This document shows, one piece after another, positions 7,545-16,915 of a stretch of DNA of 64,000 nt; position 1 is the stretch's first letter, and the number at the start of each line of letters is the position of its first letter. This DNA is from Beijerinckia sp. L45 (GTDB lineage Bacteria > Pseudomonadota > Alphaproteobacteria > Rhizobiales > Beijerinckiaceae), in NCBI RefSeq assembly GCF_009765775.1, contig NZ_LMUU01000001.1, forward strand, positions 1 to 64,000, in the 5' to 3' direction. The notes under the pieces were generated by a model. The model worked only from the letters and a program-made list of their open reading frames with translations. It did no database searches and was not told the origin of the DNA. The translations under genes and the position numbers were made by a program.

Positions 7545-9521
7545 GTGGTGACAGCGACGATGGCTTCAGGCTGGTTCCTTTTCGGTTGTTTGGTCGGCCT
7601 CGGCACGACGGGTCTCGTCTTGCGGTTTGGGCGGTGGCCGGATCGCGACCGATCGCCCCCTGGGGCGACCCTTGCCGACCTCCGGGCTGTGGTGGCGCAC
7701 TACTGCGGGGCGGCCCAGATGCGCCTTGCCCTCCCGGAGGCAAACGGGGCCCCGCTTGCGCGACCGGCCGATCGCCAGGAGCTCGACAGCGCCGAGGCCG
7801 CCTTGACGAGTGTCCTCGGGCCGCAAGTGTCGCAGCTGATCCTCGCGGTGCTCGCAACAGCGGACAGCGGATCGCAGGTGGCGCTTCTGCCGCAGCTCGA
7901 TGGGGTGCGCGCTGCGATGCGGCAAAGCCGCGAGATCCTCGATCAGGTGATCGCCCGCTCGCAGCAAGGCATGTCCTTCTACGATCGCGATCTGCGTCTG
8001 GTGACCTGGAATCAGGCCGGTCTGGATATCTTTGAACTTCCCGAAAACATTTTCCACGTGGGCGCGCGGCTGGACGAAGTGATCCGCGCCTGCGCGGAAC
8101 GCGGTCTCTATGGGCCGGGGCGCGTGGACGATCTCGCGGCGTCGCGCGTCGCGGCCATTCTGGATGCGGGCTCGATCACGCGGACCCGCTCGATGAATGG
8201 CAGCAAGATCTTCGACATGCGTTCGGTGCGCATGCCGGATGGCGGCCTGCTGGTTCTCAATTTCGATGTCACCCAGCAGGCAGCGACCGAAGAGCAGCTG
8301 GAGGCGGAGAACGAGACGCTGGAGCGCCGCGTCCGCGAGCGCACCGAGCAGCTCGAGAGTCTCAACGCCGCCTACGCCAAGGCCAAGGCGGAGGCCGAAG
8401 AAGCCAACATCTCCAAAACCCGCTTTCTCGCGGCGGCCAGCCACGATCTGCTGCAGCCGCTGAATGCCGCCCGCCTCTACGCGACATCGCTCAAGGAGCG
8501 CGTGCGCGCGCAGAGCCCGGCCGACGACAGCCTTGCGCTGGCGCTGAACGTCGAAGAATCGCTGGAAGCCGTCGAGGACATGCTGAACGCGCTTCTCGAT
8601 ATTTCGCATCTCGATGCCGGCGCCATGAAGACCGATATTTCCGCCTTCCGCGTCGACGATATCTTTCGCACGCTGCAGCGGGAATTCGAACCCAGCGCCG
8701 CCGCGAAGGGGCTCGCCTTGCGTTTCATCCGTTCGTCGATCCCGGTGGAGTCGGACAGCCGCCTGTTGCGCCGGCTTCTCCAGAACCTCGTCTCCAACGC
8801 GATCAAATACACGGTGGAGGGCCGCGTCATCGTCGGCGTCCGCCGTGGTGCGAAAAGCGTTCGGATCGAGGTGTGGGACACCGGCCTGGGCATCCCCAAA
8901 TCCAAGCAGGCCGACGTGTTTCGGGAGTTCGAGCGACTGCCCTCCGCGATCATGACGGCCCCCGGCGTCGGCCTCGGCCTCTCCATCGTCGAGCGCCTGA
9001 GCCGCGTGCTCGATCACGAGATCCGGATTCGCTCGAAGCCTGGACGCGGGTCCGTCTTCACCGTGGTGGTGCCGCGCGCGACGACGCTGCCGCTCCCTGC
9101 CGCCATATCCCAAGGTATGCAGGGCAGGCCGCGCTCGCTGGACGGTCTGGTGGTCGTCGCCATCGACAACGAACCGGCGATTCTCAAGGGAATGGACGCG
9201 CTGCTGCGGGGATGGGACTGCACGATCATCGTCGGCACCGATCGCGCAAGCGTCGAGGCCATCCTCGTCGCCCAGGGCCTCATTCCGGACGTGATCATCG
9301 CCGACCTTCACGTCGGCGCCGCCGACGGCCTCGCCGCGGTTGCCGCTCTCCGCGCGCGCTTTGGGCGGTGCCAGGCCGTGCTGGTGACCGCCGACCGCAG
9401 TCCGCTCGTCCGCAGCCGTTCGCAGGAGGCGGATGTCCGGCTGCTCAACAAGCCGGTGAAGCCGGCGGCGTTACGCTCGCTGCTGTCGCAATGGCATCTT
9501 GTGAAACAGGCGACGCACTAG
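7545..9521 (+). CDS. hybrid sensor histidine kinase/response regulator (NahK/ErcS-like)
   Basis: A 658-residue protein with an N-terminal hydrophobic stretch ([19 protein letters not shown]), a PAS-like sensor at about residues 130-250, a coiled coil, and a HisKA box [18 protein letters not shown] with phospho-accepting His near 300. A HATPase domain follows ([29 protein letters not shown]). The C-terminal receiver domain has Asp near 587 (IIADLHV) and a conserved Lys (LLNKPVKP). The layout is that of NahK/ErcS-type hybrid kinases. The start is unsure: GTG 7545 or ATG 7560. The signal sensed is unknown, and the single hydrophobic segment suggests membrane attachment. Confidence 0.85.
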   Translation: MVTATMASGWFLFGCLVGLGTTGLVLRFGRWPDRDRSPPGATLADLRAVVAHYCGAAQMRLALPEANGAPLARPADRQELDSAEAALTSVLGPQVSQLILAVLATADSGSQVALLPQLDGVRAAMRQSREILDQVIARSQQGMSFYDRDLRLVTWNQAGLDIFELPENIFHVGARLDEVIRACAERGLYGPGRVDDLAASRVAAILDAGSITRTRSMNGSKIFDMRSVRMPDGGLLVLNFDVTQQAATEEQLEAENETLERRVRERTEQLESLNAAYAKAKAEAEEANISKTRFLAAASHDLLQPLNAARLYATSLKERVRAQSPADDSLALALNVEESLEAVEDMLNALLDISHLDAGAMKTDISAFRVDDIFRTLQREFEPSAAAKGLALRFIRSSIPVESDSRLLRRLLQNLVSNAIKYTVEGRVIVGVRRGAKSVRIEVWDTGLGIPKSKQADVFREFERLPSAIMTAPGVGLGLSIVERLSRVLDHEIRIRSKPGRGSVFTVVVPRATTLPLPAAISQGMQGRPRSLDGLVVVAIDNEPAILKGMDALLRGWDCTIIVGTDRASVEAILVAQGLIPDVIIADLHVGAADGLAAVAALRARFGRCQAVLVTADRSPLVRSRSQEADVRLLNKPVKPAALRSLLSQWHLVKQATH

Positions 9522-9553
9522 ATCAGCGACACGAACGAGTGCGTCGAAGCGCA

Positions 9554-9573
9554 GCGGTGCTTGGTGGCACCGC
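9554..9573. terminator. possible bidirectional terminator hairpin
   Basis: A 7-bp perfect stem GCGGTGC / GCACCGC with loop TTGGTG lies between the convergent kinase and MerR genes. There is no T-run, so this is tentative. Confidence 0.3.
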
Positions 9574-9592
9574 CATCCCATGCCGAAAGGCG

Positions 9593-10027
9593 TTACGCGC
9601 TCTTGCTCTGCTGCAGTTTGCCGAGCGCCTGCCGCAGCTCCTGCAGCGCGTCATCGAGTTCGCTGCGCTGGCGTTCGAGATGCGCGATCTGCGCTTCGAT
9701 CTGGTGGCCGTCGAGGCCGCTCGTCAGATCCGCTTTGTCACTGCCGTTGCCCTGCCCGTGCCCATGCTTGAAGCGCGACGCGATGAGGTCCTGGATCTCC
9801 GCGAGCGTAAAGCCGAGCCGCTTGCCCTTTAAAATCAGCTCCAGCCGCGTGCGGTTGTTGGCGTTGTAAAAGCGCGCGGTGCCTTGGCGTTGCGGCGCCA
9901 GCAAGCCGCGATCTTCGTAGAACCGGAGCGTTCGGAGGCTGACGCCGTAGATCCGCGCCATGTCGCTGATCGAGCAAGGATCGGCGGGTTCGACGTGCGA
10001 TGCAACGGCTGTTGAATTGTCCAGCAT
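9593..10027 (-). CDS. MerR-family transcriptional regulator
   Basis: A 144-residue regulator. The N-terminal winged helix (CSISDMARIYGVSLRTLRFY then EDRGLLAPQR) is the MerR DNA-binding signature at residues about 18-60. A dimerising coiled coil with a His/Gly-rich insert (KHGHGQGNG) follows. No cysteine-based metal site is seen at the C-terminus, so a metal ligand is not implied. It is convergent with the hybrid kinase. The target genes are unknown. Confidence 0.85.
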   Translation of the reverse strand: MLDNSTAVASHVEPADPCSISDMARIYGVSLRTLRFYEDRGLLAPQRQGTARFYNANNRTRLELILKGKRLGFTLAEIQDLIASRFKHGHGQGNGSDKADLTSGLDGHQIEAQIAHLERQRSELDDALQELRQALGKLQQSKSA

Positions 10028-10279
10028 CGAGCCCCCTTATCGAGGTCTGATTCTCATCGTCAACGATTGGTAGACCCTCCCGGTGCCGCTCGAAATAGAA
10101 CTTTCGGTTAGCCTTCCGCTGTCCCAAAATCGATCAGCCTTAACCCAATCTTTACCGCGTCGCCGGAAAGTCCTGGACAGCGGATTGGTCCGCGTTTCGA
10201 TCTAGGTCGATTCGCACGACGACAGTCCACCGATAAAAGTCTGCTCCAACACGGGATCTTTAGCCCGGCGGATAGATCG

Positions 10280-13200
10280 ATGAATAAGGCGGTCACCTGG
10301 AACATCAACGGCGTCGGGTTCGATGCCCGTGAAGCAGCCCGCGAAGCGGCGCGGCGCCAGGGAAAATCGCTCGGCGAGTGGCTGCACGACGTGATCGCCG
10401 ATCACGCCGCCGAACTCGGCGTCGAAGAACATGATTTTGACGGACAGGCGCGGATCGACGCGGTGACGACGAAACTCGAGCGCCTCGTCGCGCGAGCCGA
10501 CTCCGGCACGCGGGCGCGCGGTCAGCAGAACGACAGCGGCCGCGAGCAACCCGCCCGCCGCGAACGCACCTACGCCAGCGATGCCGATCGGTTCGACGAC
10601 GATCGCGACAGCGATGAGCGTTCGCCGCGTTTCCGCCGTTCGGACAGCGAACGGCCGGCCGAGCGCTTTCGCGACGAGCGCCGCTCGCGCGTCGGCGCCG
10701 CCGACACCGAAGCGCTTCTGGAAGAAGCCTATGACGCCATGGATCGCCGTGCGCAGCGTGCCGAACGCAAGGCCGACAAGGCTCTGGCGTCGTTCGCCAA
10801 GATCGTCGAATCGACCGAGACCAAGCGCGACGACGAGCGCGAGATGTTCACCGCGCTGACGCGCAAGCTGTCGGACATGGAGGCGCGATTGAAGGATCGC
10901 GTCGTCGATGACAACCCGATCAAGGGTGCGCTCGCGCGGCTGGAAGCCCGCCTCGACACGATGAGCCGGCGCGCGCCGGACACGTCCGTGCGCGCCATCG
11001 CACCGCCTGCTTATGCGGCGGTCGAGGTGCCGAAGCGCGGCAACGACGAGCCGATCCGGCGGCTCGAAGCCAAACTGAACTCGATTCTTGAAGCCGTGAC
11101 GACGACGCCGCGTTTCGACACCATGCAGACCTCGGCGCTGGCATCCACGCAGGTCCGGGCCGCGGCACAGCCGCAGATCGAACCACCGGCCTTCGCCAAC
11201 CGCAAGCTCGGCGAGGCCATCGCCGACATCGCCAATCATCAGCGCGCGCTCGACAGAGGCACCGCGGGACGACGACGCCCGGATCCGTCGGCAGCCCTGC
11301 CGGCGCTCGCAGTCGACGGCCTGCACGCGGACATCGCTGCGCTGACGTCGAAGATCGAAGACATGCAGCGCGAGATCGCGTCACGGGCCGCGCCGACCAA
11401 GGCACGCGACGACGCCTCTCACATCGACGATCTTCGCGTCGAGATCGCCGGTCTGTCGCGGACGATGCGCGACATGAGCCCGCGCGATCCGGTGCAGGGG
11501 CAGATCGCCGAAATGACGACGGCGCTCGACGCGATGCGCCGCGAGATTGCCGGACGGGAGGACGAGCGGCGCCGCGAAGAGACGAAGCTGGCGGAAGTCG
11601 CGTCTCGCGCCGATCTCGACGGTCTCAAGGCCGAAATCGGCGGCATCTCGAGAACGCTGAGCCAGCTCGCGCCACGCGGCTCGGTTACCGCGCTCGAAGA
11701 TGCGATCCGTTCGCTGACGGCGCGCATGGAAGCGTCGCGAGAAAGCCAGAGCCGGGTCCCGGACATGGCGATGCGGCCGCTCGAGGACATCGTCGGCGAT
11801 CTTCGCCACTCGCTGGCCGACATCGATGCGCGTGACACGATCGGGGGACTCGAGCGCGACGTGCGCACCATCGGCGGCAAGCTCGATGACCTCAACGGCG
11901 TCGATGTTTCGGCGCTCGGCCGCATTCAGAATCAGACCGAAGAGATCCGCGATCTGCTGTCGGCGGCAGCGGCGCATCCGCTCGCGGTAGAGCGGATCGA
12001 GCAGCAGGTCGCGACGCTGTCGGACAAGATCGACCGTCAGCCGGCTTTTTCGACCAGCGACGACCACGCCTTCCGCGCCGCGGCCGACGACATCCGCAGC
12101 ATGCTGGCGAACCCGCCCGGCACGGCTCTGTTCGACAAGATCGAACGCCGGCTCGAAGCGCTGACGGGCAAGGTCGATCAGGCGATCGACGAAGCCGCCG
12201 GCGCGCGCAAGATCGCCGAACTGTCGAAGCGTCGTTTCGACGATGTCCAGGCGCAACTGGCCGCCCGTCTCGACGAGACCGCGCCGCAGGCATCCGCCGA
12301 TGTTCAGTCGCTGGAGCACCTCGTCCGCGATCTCTCGAGCCGGATCGAGGCGGTTCGCGCGCCCGACGCCAGCGGCCACGCGATCGAGGCGCTGCAGGAA
12401 CAGATCCTTCGCTTGTCGAGCCGTTTCGAACGCACCGACAGCGAACTCTCCGCGCTCTCCGCCATCGAACGCTCGATGCACGAGCTGTTCGCCCACCTCG
12501 AAGAGACGCGGGCCAGCGTCGAGACCTCGGCCGCCCGCGCGGCGCGGGAGGCGATGAACGCGGCGCTCGCCAAGGGCACCGCTGCCGACCCTGCGTCCGC
12601 ACGGGAAATCGCCAAGCTCAAGATCATCCAGGAAGATGCGGATCGGCGCACCCACGATACACTCAACGCCGTCCATGAGACGCTCGAGAAGGTGGTCGAT
12701 CGCCTGTCTCTGATGGAAAGCGACGCCGCCAGCGCACGCACGCAGCGCGTCGCGGCGCCGCCATCGCCGAGCCCGGATTTCAAGCGCGACGACCGCGCGG
12801 ATGCGCCGAGCCTGAAGACCCGGCAGCCGGCGGCGGATCTGCCGGATCTCATGCTGGAGGCCTCCGATACGCTCAACGAGCCGATCAGCGGGTTCAAGAA
12901 CGTCGACCGCACGCGAGCGCCGGCCTTCGCCGCCTCGCGCGCCGCCCCGACCGATCTCGACGAGACGGCAGGGCGCGCCGACTTCATTGCCGCAGCGCGG
13001 CGCGCCGCCCGCAATGCGCAGAACGATCCGTCCGTCCTCGCGATGACGCGGCCCGACGCCCCGATGGCCGCCCGCGACGTGCGCGCCGGCCTGATGGCGC
13101 GGACCCGCGATTACGTCGCCAGCCACAAGAAGCCGGTGCTGCTGAGCATCGCGGCCCTATTCGTCATTCTCGGCACGCTCGCGGTCATGGGCTCTTTGAA

Positions 13201-14137
13201 GCCGGAGGACGGCAGCAGCCAGCTCGCCGCCGTCAAGGCGCCGACGCCGCCGGCTCGCATGGCGGTGGCCACGCCGCGCCGGGCTGATCCCACGCTCGGT
13301 GCCGGCACCGCAACCCTTGCCGACCTGACGCCCAGCGCGCTTCCCAAGGCACCCCCGCCAGCCGATAGCGCTTTGCCCGGCAGCGATCCGATCACCACCG
13401 GCTCCATCGCGACGCGGATCCCGAGTTTCGCGGCCCAGAGCGTCGCCAGCGCGGCGCCCGTTGCGCCCACCGGGGCGCTGCGCCAGATGGCGGAGGACGG
13501 CAATTCGGCCGCGCAGTACGAAGTGGCCTCGCGCTATGCCGAAGGGCGCGCGATGATCAAGGACTTCAAGCTCGCCGCCGACTGGTACGAGAAGGCGGCG
13601 CAGCAGGGCCTGGCCCCGGCGGAATACAAGCTCGCCGCGCTTTACGAAAAGGGCCTCGGCGTGCCGCGCGACAAGGCCAAGGCAAAGTTCTGGTACATCA
13701 AGGCGGCCGACGCCGGCAATCCGCGTGCGATGCACAATCTGGCCGTGCTGGTCGCCGACGGCGACGGCAAGCCCGACTATACGAGCGCGGTGATCTGGTT
13801 CCGCAAGGCGGCCGAATACGGCATCCACGACAGCCAGTACAATCTCGGCATCCTGCTCGCGCGCGGCCTGGGAACCCAGCAGTCGCTCGTCCAGTCCTAC
13901 CAGTGGCTCGCGATCGCGGCGCAGCAGAACGATGCGGATGCGGCGACGAAGCGCGACGAGGTGGCGGCCAAGCTGAATGCCGCGGATCTCGCCGTGGCGA
14001 AAGCCCTGGCCTCGACGTTCCGGGCGAAGATCGCGGATGTCGCGGCGACAGAGATCACAACCCCCTCCGCTGGGTGGGATGGCGCTTCGTCGCCGTCTTA
14101 CGTAAAGAGCACGAGACCGAAACTCTCATCTCTTTAA
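10280..14137 (+). CDS. PodJ-like coiled-coil, single-span, Sel1-repeat polarity protein
   Basis: 1285 residues. Residues 1-50 (FDAREAAREAARRQGKSLGE) match the N-terminal helix typical of this rhizobial family. A very long, charged coiled-coil region follows (about 100-830), with an acidic/arginine-rich linker. There is one transmembrane helix at about 953-972 (VLLSIAALFVILGTLAVMG), then a Pro/Ala-rich periplasmic linker and three or four Sel1 repeats (about 1070-1230). This order (cytoplasmic coiled coil, one helix, periplasmic Sel1) is that of PodJ-type localisation factors for polar organelles. A near-consensus CtrA site (TTAA-N7-TTTA) lies at 10140-10154. It is followed closely by glycerate kinase. 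Confidence 0.75.
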   Translation: MNKAVTWNINGVGFDAREAAREAARRQGKSLGEWLHDVIADHAAELGVEEHDFDGQARIDAVTTKLERLVARADSGTRARGQQNDSGREQPARRERTYASDADRFDDDRDSDERSPRFRRSDSERPAERFRDERRSRVGAADTEALLEEAYDAMDRRAQRAERKADKALASFAKIVESTETKRDDEREMFTALTRKLSDMEARLKDRVVDDNPIKGALARLEARLDTMSRRAPDTSVRAIAPPAYAAVEVPKRGNDEPIRRLEAKLNSILEAVTTTPRFDTMQTSALASTQVRAAAQPQIEPPAFANRKLGEAIADIANHQRALDRGTAGRRRPDPSAALPALAVDGLHADIAALTSKIEDMQREIASRAAPTKARDDASHIDDLRVEIAGLSRTMRDMSPRDPVQGQIAEMTTALDAMRREIAGREDERRREETKLAEVASRADLDGLKAEIGGISRTLSQLAPRGSVTALEDAIRSLTARMEASRESQSRVPDMAMRPLEDIVGDLRHSLADIDARDTIGGLERDVRTIGGKLDDLNGVDVSALGRIQNQTEEIRDLLSAAAAHPLAVERIEQQVATLSDKIDRQPAFSTSDDHAFRAAADDIRSMLANPPGTALFDKIERRLEALTGKVDQAIDEAAGARKIAELSKRRFDDVQAQLAARLDETAPQASADVQSLEHLVRDLSSRIEAVRAPDASGHAIEALQEQILRLSSRFERTDSELSALSAIERSMHELFAHLEETRASVETSAARAAREAMNAALAKGTAADPASAREIAKLKIIQEDADRRTHDTLNAVHETLEKVVDRLSLMESDAASARTQRVAAPPSPSPDFKRDDRADAPSLKTRQPAADLPDLMLEASDTLNEPISGFKNVDRTRAPAFAASRAAPTDLDETAGRADFIAAARRAARNAQNDPSVLAMTRPDAPMAARDVRAGLMARTRDYVASHKKPVLLSIAALFVILGTLAVMGSLKPEDGSSQLAAVKAPTPPARMAVATPRRADPTLGAGTATLADLTPSALPKAPPPADSALPGSDPITTGSIATRIPSFAAQSVASAAPVAPTGALRQMAEDGNSAAQYEVASRYAEGRAMIKDFKLAADWYEKAAQQGLAPAEYKLAALYEKGLGVPRDKAKAKFWYIKAADAGNPRAMHNLAVLVADGDGKPDYTSAVIWFRKAAEYGIHDSQYNLGILLARGLGTQQSLVQSYQWLAIAAQQNDADAATKRDEVAAKLNAADLAVAKALASTFRAKIADVAATEITTPSAGWDGASSPSYVKSTRPKLSSL

Positions 14138-14146
14138 GAGCACCCC

Positions 14147-15406
14147 TTGGATCCGAAAACGTTTCTCCGCGCCCTCTTCGACGCGGCGGTCGCCGCCGCC
14201 GATCCCATGAAAACGATTGCCCCGCTGTTGCCGTCGCCGCCGAAGGGCCGCACGCTGGTGATCGGCGCGGGCAAGGCCTCCGCCGAGATGGCGCGGGCGC
14301 TCGAGGCGCACTGGGCCGGCGGCCCGCTTTCGGGCCTGGTTGTCACCCGCTACGGGCACGGCGCTGAAACCCAGCATATCGAAATCGTCGAAGCGAGCCA
14401 TCCGGTGCCGGACCAGGCCGGCGCCGACGCCGCCGTGCGGATGCTCGAGCTGGTGAAGGGTCTCACCGCCGATGACCTCGTCATCGCGTTGATTTCGGGC
14501 GGCGGCTCGTCGCTGCTGCCGATGCCGTTCCCACCGCTGACGCTCGCCGACAAGCAAGCAGTCAACAAGGCGCTGCTGAAGAGCGGCGCCACCATCACCG
14601 AGATGAACTGCGTGCGCCGTCATCTCTCCGGCATCAAGGGCGGGCGGCTGCTTGCCGCCTGCGCGCCGGCGAAAGTGGTCACTCTCTCGATCTCCGACGT
14701 GCCGGGCGACGCGCCGGGCGACATCGCGTCGGGCCCGACCGTGCCGGACGCGACCAGCTGCGCCGACGCGCTCGCCATCATTGCCAAATTCGCGATCGAG
14801 ATTCCCGACGCCGTGCGGACGGTGCTGACCTCCGGCGCCGGCGAGACGCCGAAGCCGGGCGACGCCAGCCTGCCCCCTTATGAATTCCATCTGATCGCGG
14901 CGCCGCAGGCCTCGCTCGAAGCCGCCGCAGATCTCGCGCGGAAAAACGGGATCACGCCCTACATTCTCGGTGACAGCCTGGAGGGCGAGTCGCGCGACAT
15001 GGGCGTGGTGATGGCCGGCATCGCCCGCCAGGTCGCCACCCGCGGCCAGCCCTTCGCCACGCCCTGCGTGCTGCTGTCGGGCGGCGAGAGCACGGTCACC
15101 GTCCGCGGCAACGGCCGCGGCGGCCGCAACGTCGAGTTTCTGCTGGCGCTCGCGGTTGCGCTGCAGGGCAACCTAAAGATTCACGCGCTGGCGGGCGACA
15201 CCGACGGCGTCGACGGCGCGGAAGAAATTGCCGGCGCCTATGTTGGGCCGGAAACGATCGCCAAGGCCTGGGCGAAGGGCATCAATCCGGCGGAAAGCCT
15301 TGCCGCCAACGACGGCCACGGCTTTTTTCAGGCAATCGGCGACAGCGTGGTGACGGGCCCAACGCTGACCAACGTCAACGATTTTAGGGCAATTCTGATC
15401 CTGTAA
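14147..15406 (+). CDS. glycerate 2-kinase (GK-II/MOFRL family)
   Basis: A 419-residue enzyme that phosphorylates D-glycerate to 2-phosphoglycerate in glyoxylate/serine-cycle or hydroxypyruvate metabolism. Seen are the N-terminal GK-II domain (VIGAGKASAEMA; ALISGGGSSLLPMP; VRRHLSGIKGG; SDVPGDAPGDIASGPTVPD) and the C-terminal MOFRL domain (GRGGRNVEFLLALA; AGDTDGVDG; TGPTLTNVNDFRAI). The start appears to be TTG 14147, since the encoded DPKTFLRALFDAAVAAADP fits the family N-terminus and no ATG precedes it. It lies nine bases after the PodJ-like gene. Confidence 0.9.
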   Translation: MDPKTFLRALFDAAVAAADPMKTIAPLLPSPPKGRTLVIGAGKASAEMARALEAHWAGGPLSGLVVTRYGHGAETQHIEIVEASHPVPDQAGADAAVRMLELVKGLTADDLVIALISGGGSSLLPMPFPPLTLADKQAVNKALLKSGATITEMNCVRRHLSGIKGGRLLAACAPAKVVTLSISDVPGDAPGDIASGPTVPDATSCADALAIIAKFAIEIPDAVRTVLTSGAGETPKPGDASLPPYEFHLIAAPQASLEAAADLARKNGITPYILGDSLEGESRDMGVVMAGIARQVATRGQPFATPCVLLSGGESTVTVRGNGRGGRNVEFLLALAVALQGNLKIHALAGDTDGVDGAEEIAGAYVGPETIAKAWAKGINPAESLAANDGHGFFQAIGDSVVTGPTLTNVNDFRAILIL

Positions 15407-15509
15407 GCGCGCTGGCGCACGCCCAAAGCCGGATTGGCATCGGCGTGTCCGAAGCCTACCTCTGTGAGTCACGCGCCTGATGGCGCGGCGACTCGAGAGG
15501 AGACTCGCG

Positions 15510-15821
15510 ATGACACGGCTTTTCGAAGAGCGCGAGCGCGCCGCGGAAACCATTTTCGTCCAGGCGGAAGAACGCCTATTTCTCGGCCGCCGCCGCGGCC
15601 TGCAGGCGCTCGCCGCCTGGGCCTCGCGGGCAATGGGCCACGACGACGAGGCGGCAACGATCTATGAGCAGGATCTTATCGTCGCGATGATCAAGGGCGC
15701 CAGCGACGACACGCTGGTCGCTCGCGTCTGCGCCGACGTGCAGGCGGACGGCCGCCGCGTGTCGCACGGCGCGGCCATCGCCGTCTTCGCCCAGGGTGCC
15801 GCATCGACCCCGATACTATAG
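15510..15821 (+). CDS. DUF1476 / ATPase zeta-subunit-like protein
   Basis: A 103-residue helical protein. The N-terminus (LFEERERAAETIFVQAEERL) and following segments (ALAAWASRAMG; EDDL-like helices) resemble DUF1476. In Paracoccus that family contains the zeta inhibitor subunit of F1-ATPase. This copy is divergent and could be a paralogue with another role. GAGAGGAG upstream gives a strong ribosome site for ATG 15510. An in-frame ATG at 15480 is less likely. Confidence 0.6.
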   Translation: MTRLFEERERAAETIFVQAEERLFLGRRRGLQALAAWASRAMGHDDEAATIYEQDLIVAMIKGASDDTLVARVCADVQADGRRVSHGAAIAVFAQGAASTPIL

Positions 15822-16522
15822 GGGTTTTGTCCCCTCATCGTTCCGCAAAGCCATTGCGTTCGGCAAGGCGCGGCGCGATCAGCTGCATATGGCGAAGTCG
15901 GTAAGCAAACGTTTTGCACCAATCCGTCTCGTACGGACGCCGTTGTGCGGTGTGTGACGAAAGCGCATCGACCACGGTCAGCGCATGCTGAAACGACATA
16001 GCAAAACACGTTGACAGCAGGCTCGGATCGGCAAAGCATGAGGTGCTGCTTCCAGGCAGTGCCAAAAATCCGCCGACAGGCAGAGAGGGAGGTTCACGAT
16101 GGATCCACCCATGCAGGGGCCGCAATAAACGTCGCGCTGAAACCGCGCTGCGACGGAGCGGCACTCCAGGTTGGCTGCGATGGAGGATGGCGTTCGAGCT
16201 GCATCAGTCAGGCATAGCTCCCGCTGCATCCTCCATCGTGCTTTTTTGGACAAACCGTAGTAAGCCCCTATAAAGGCGGCTTCCGGCTCGATTAGATTGC
16301 TAGCAAACTAGTCACCGAACTGATTTTCCGCGAGCAGATTGCCTCGATCCTTAAGTTGGTTCGATCCGCAGTGGTGCTTTTCAAAAAAAGCAGATTGTGA
16401 AAGACGACATTGTCGAAGCGCACCGATGTCCGATCTCGCCTTTGGGCCGGATCTAGGCGGCGATCGTTGAAGCGCGCATAATCCGCATCTGATTTAGGCC
16501 TTGTTTAAAGAGGCTCGGAGCG
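15822..16522. other. 700-bp region with no recognised gene
   Basis: No open frame here looks like a real protein. The one structural signal is the hairpin with T-run at 16178-16247. Composition is less GC-rich near 16260-16400 than in the neighbouring genes, consistent with the edge of an acquired toxin locus. Confidence 0.4.
16178..16247 (+). terminator. long-stem hairpin followed by T-run
   Basis: CGATGGAGGATG (16178-16189) and CATCCTCCATCG (16227-16238) form a perfect 12-bp stem. The loop holds a second stem, GAGCT (16196-16200) / AGCTC (16216-16220). TTTTTT follows at 16242-16247. It is not close to any called gene end, so it may terminate a small RNA. Confidence 0.4.
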
Positions 16523-16915
16523 GTGACTCAAGACCCCCACCAAATCTGGCGTCGCCACGCAGCGACGATGCCATACTTTCCTTCTGCAGCGATAAGCGAT
16601 GCGGGCCTGATGCTCGGTGCGGGAACAGTGCTTGCGCGGATGCGCACCAGCGAAAGCGGTCGCACCTTTCTCGACCGTGACGAAGACCATGATCGTCTGT
16701 TCGCCCTTTTGGCCGTCGCGACGCGTGTCCGTGCGCCGACGGAGCTGGTTCCGCATCTCAAAGCCGCGGCAGGCACTGGCGCAGCGGTGAAAAGGTGCTC
16801 GCGCATATTCGCCTTGCCTACGCGCACATTCCGCCCCTCGAATGCGAGGACGATGCTTATCGGCTCTCCCTCGCAGACACCTTGCTGCAGGCAGGATTCG
16901 CGCCCCACTCGCTGA
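16523..16915 (+). pseudogene. N-terminal part of frameshifted Tox-REase-5 toxin
   Basis: The GTG start at 16523 follows AAGAGG. The first 83 codons read as the usual N-terminal helical domain of this alphaproteobacterial toxin family (DPHQIWRRHAAT; MLGAGTVLARM; DRLFALLAV). At about 16769-16773 the conserved continuation (RHWRSGEKVLAHIRLAY) moves to the -1 frame, the frame of the 16795-17796 open reading frame. The sequence therefore lacks one base relative to an intact gene. After the shift point this frame reads non-family sequence up to 16915. Confidence 0.6.

Noticed and set aside
7566-9311. 581-residue minus-strand open frame opposite the hybrid kinase
   Set aside because: The plus strand carries clear HisKA, HATPase and receiver motifs; the minus frame has no family features.
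11381-13126. 581-residue minus-strand open frame inside the PodJ-like gene
   Set aside because: High GC makes antisense frames stay open. The plus strand shows coherent coiled-coil, transmembrane and Sel1 structure.
15835-16164. Minus-strand open frame in the 15.8-16.5 kb gap
   Set aside because: No recognisable family, no ribosome site and mixed composition; kept as unassigned sequence.
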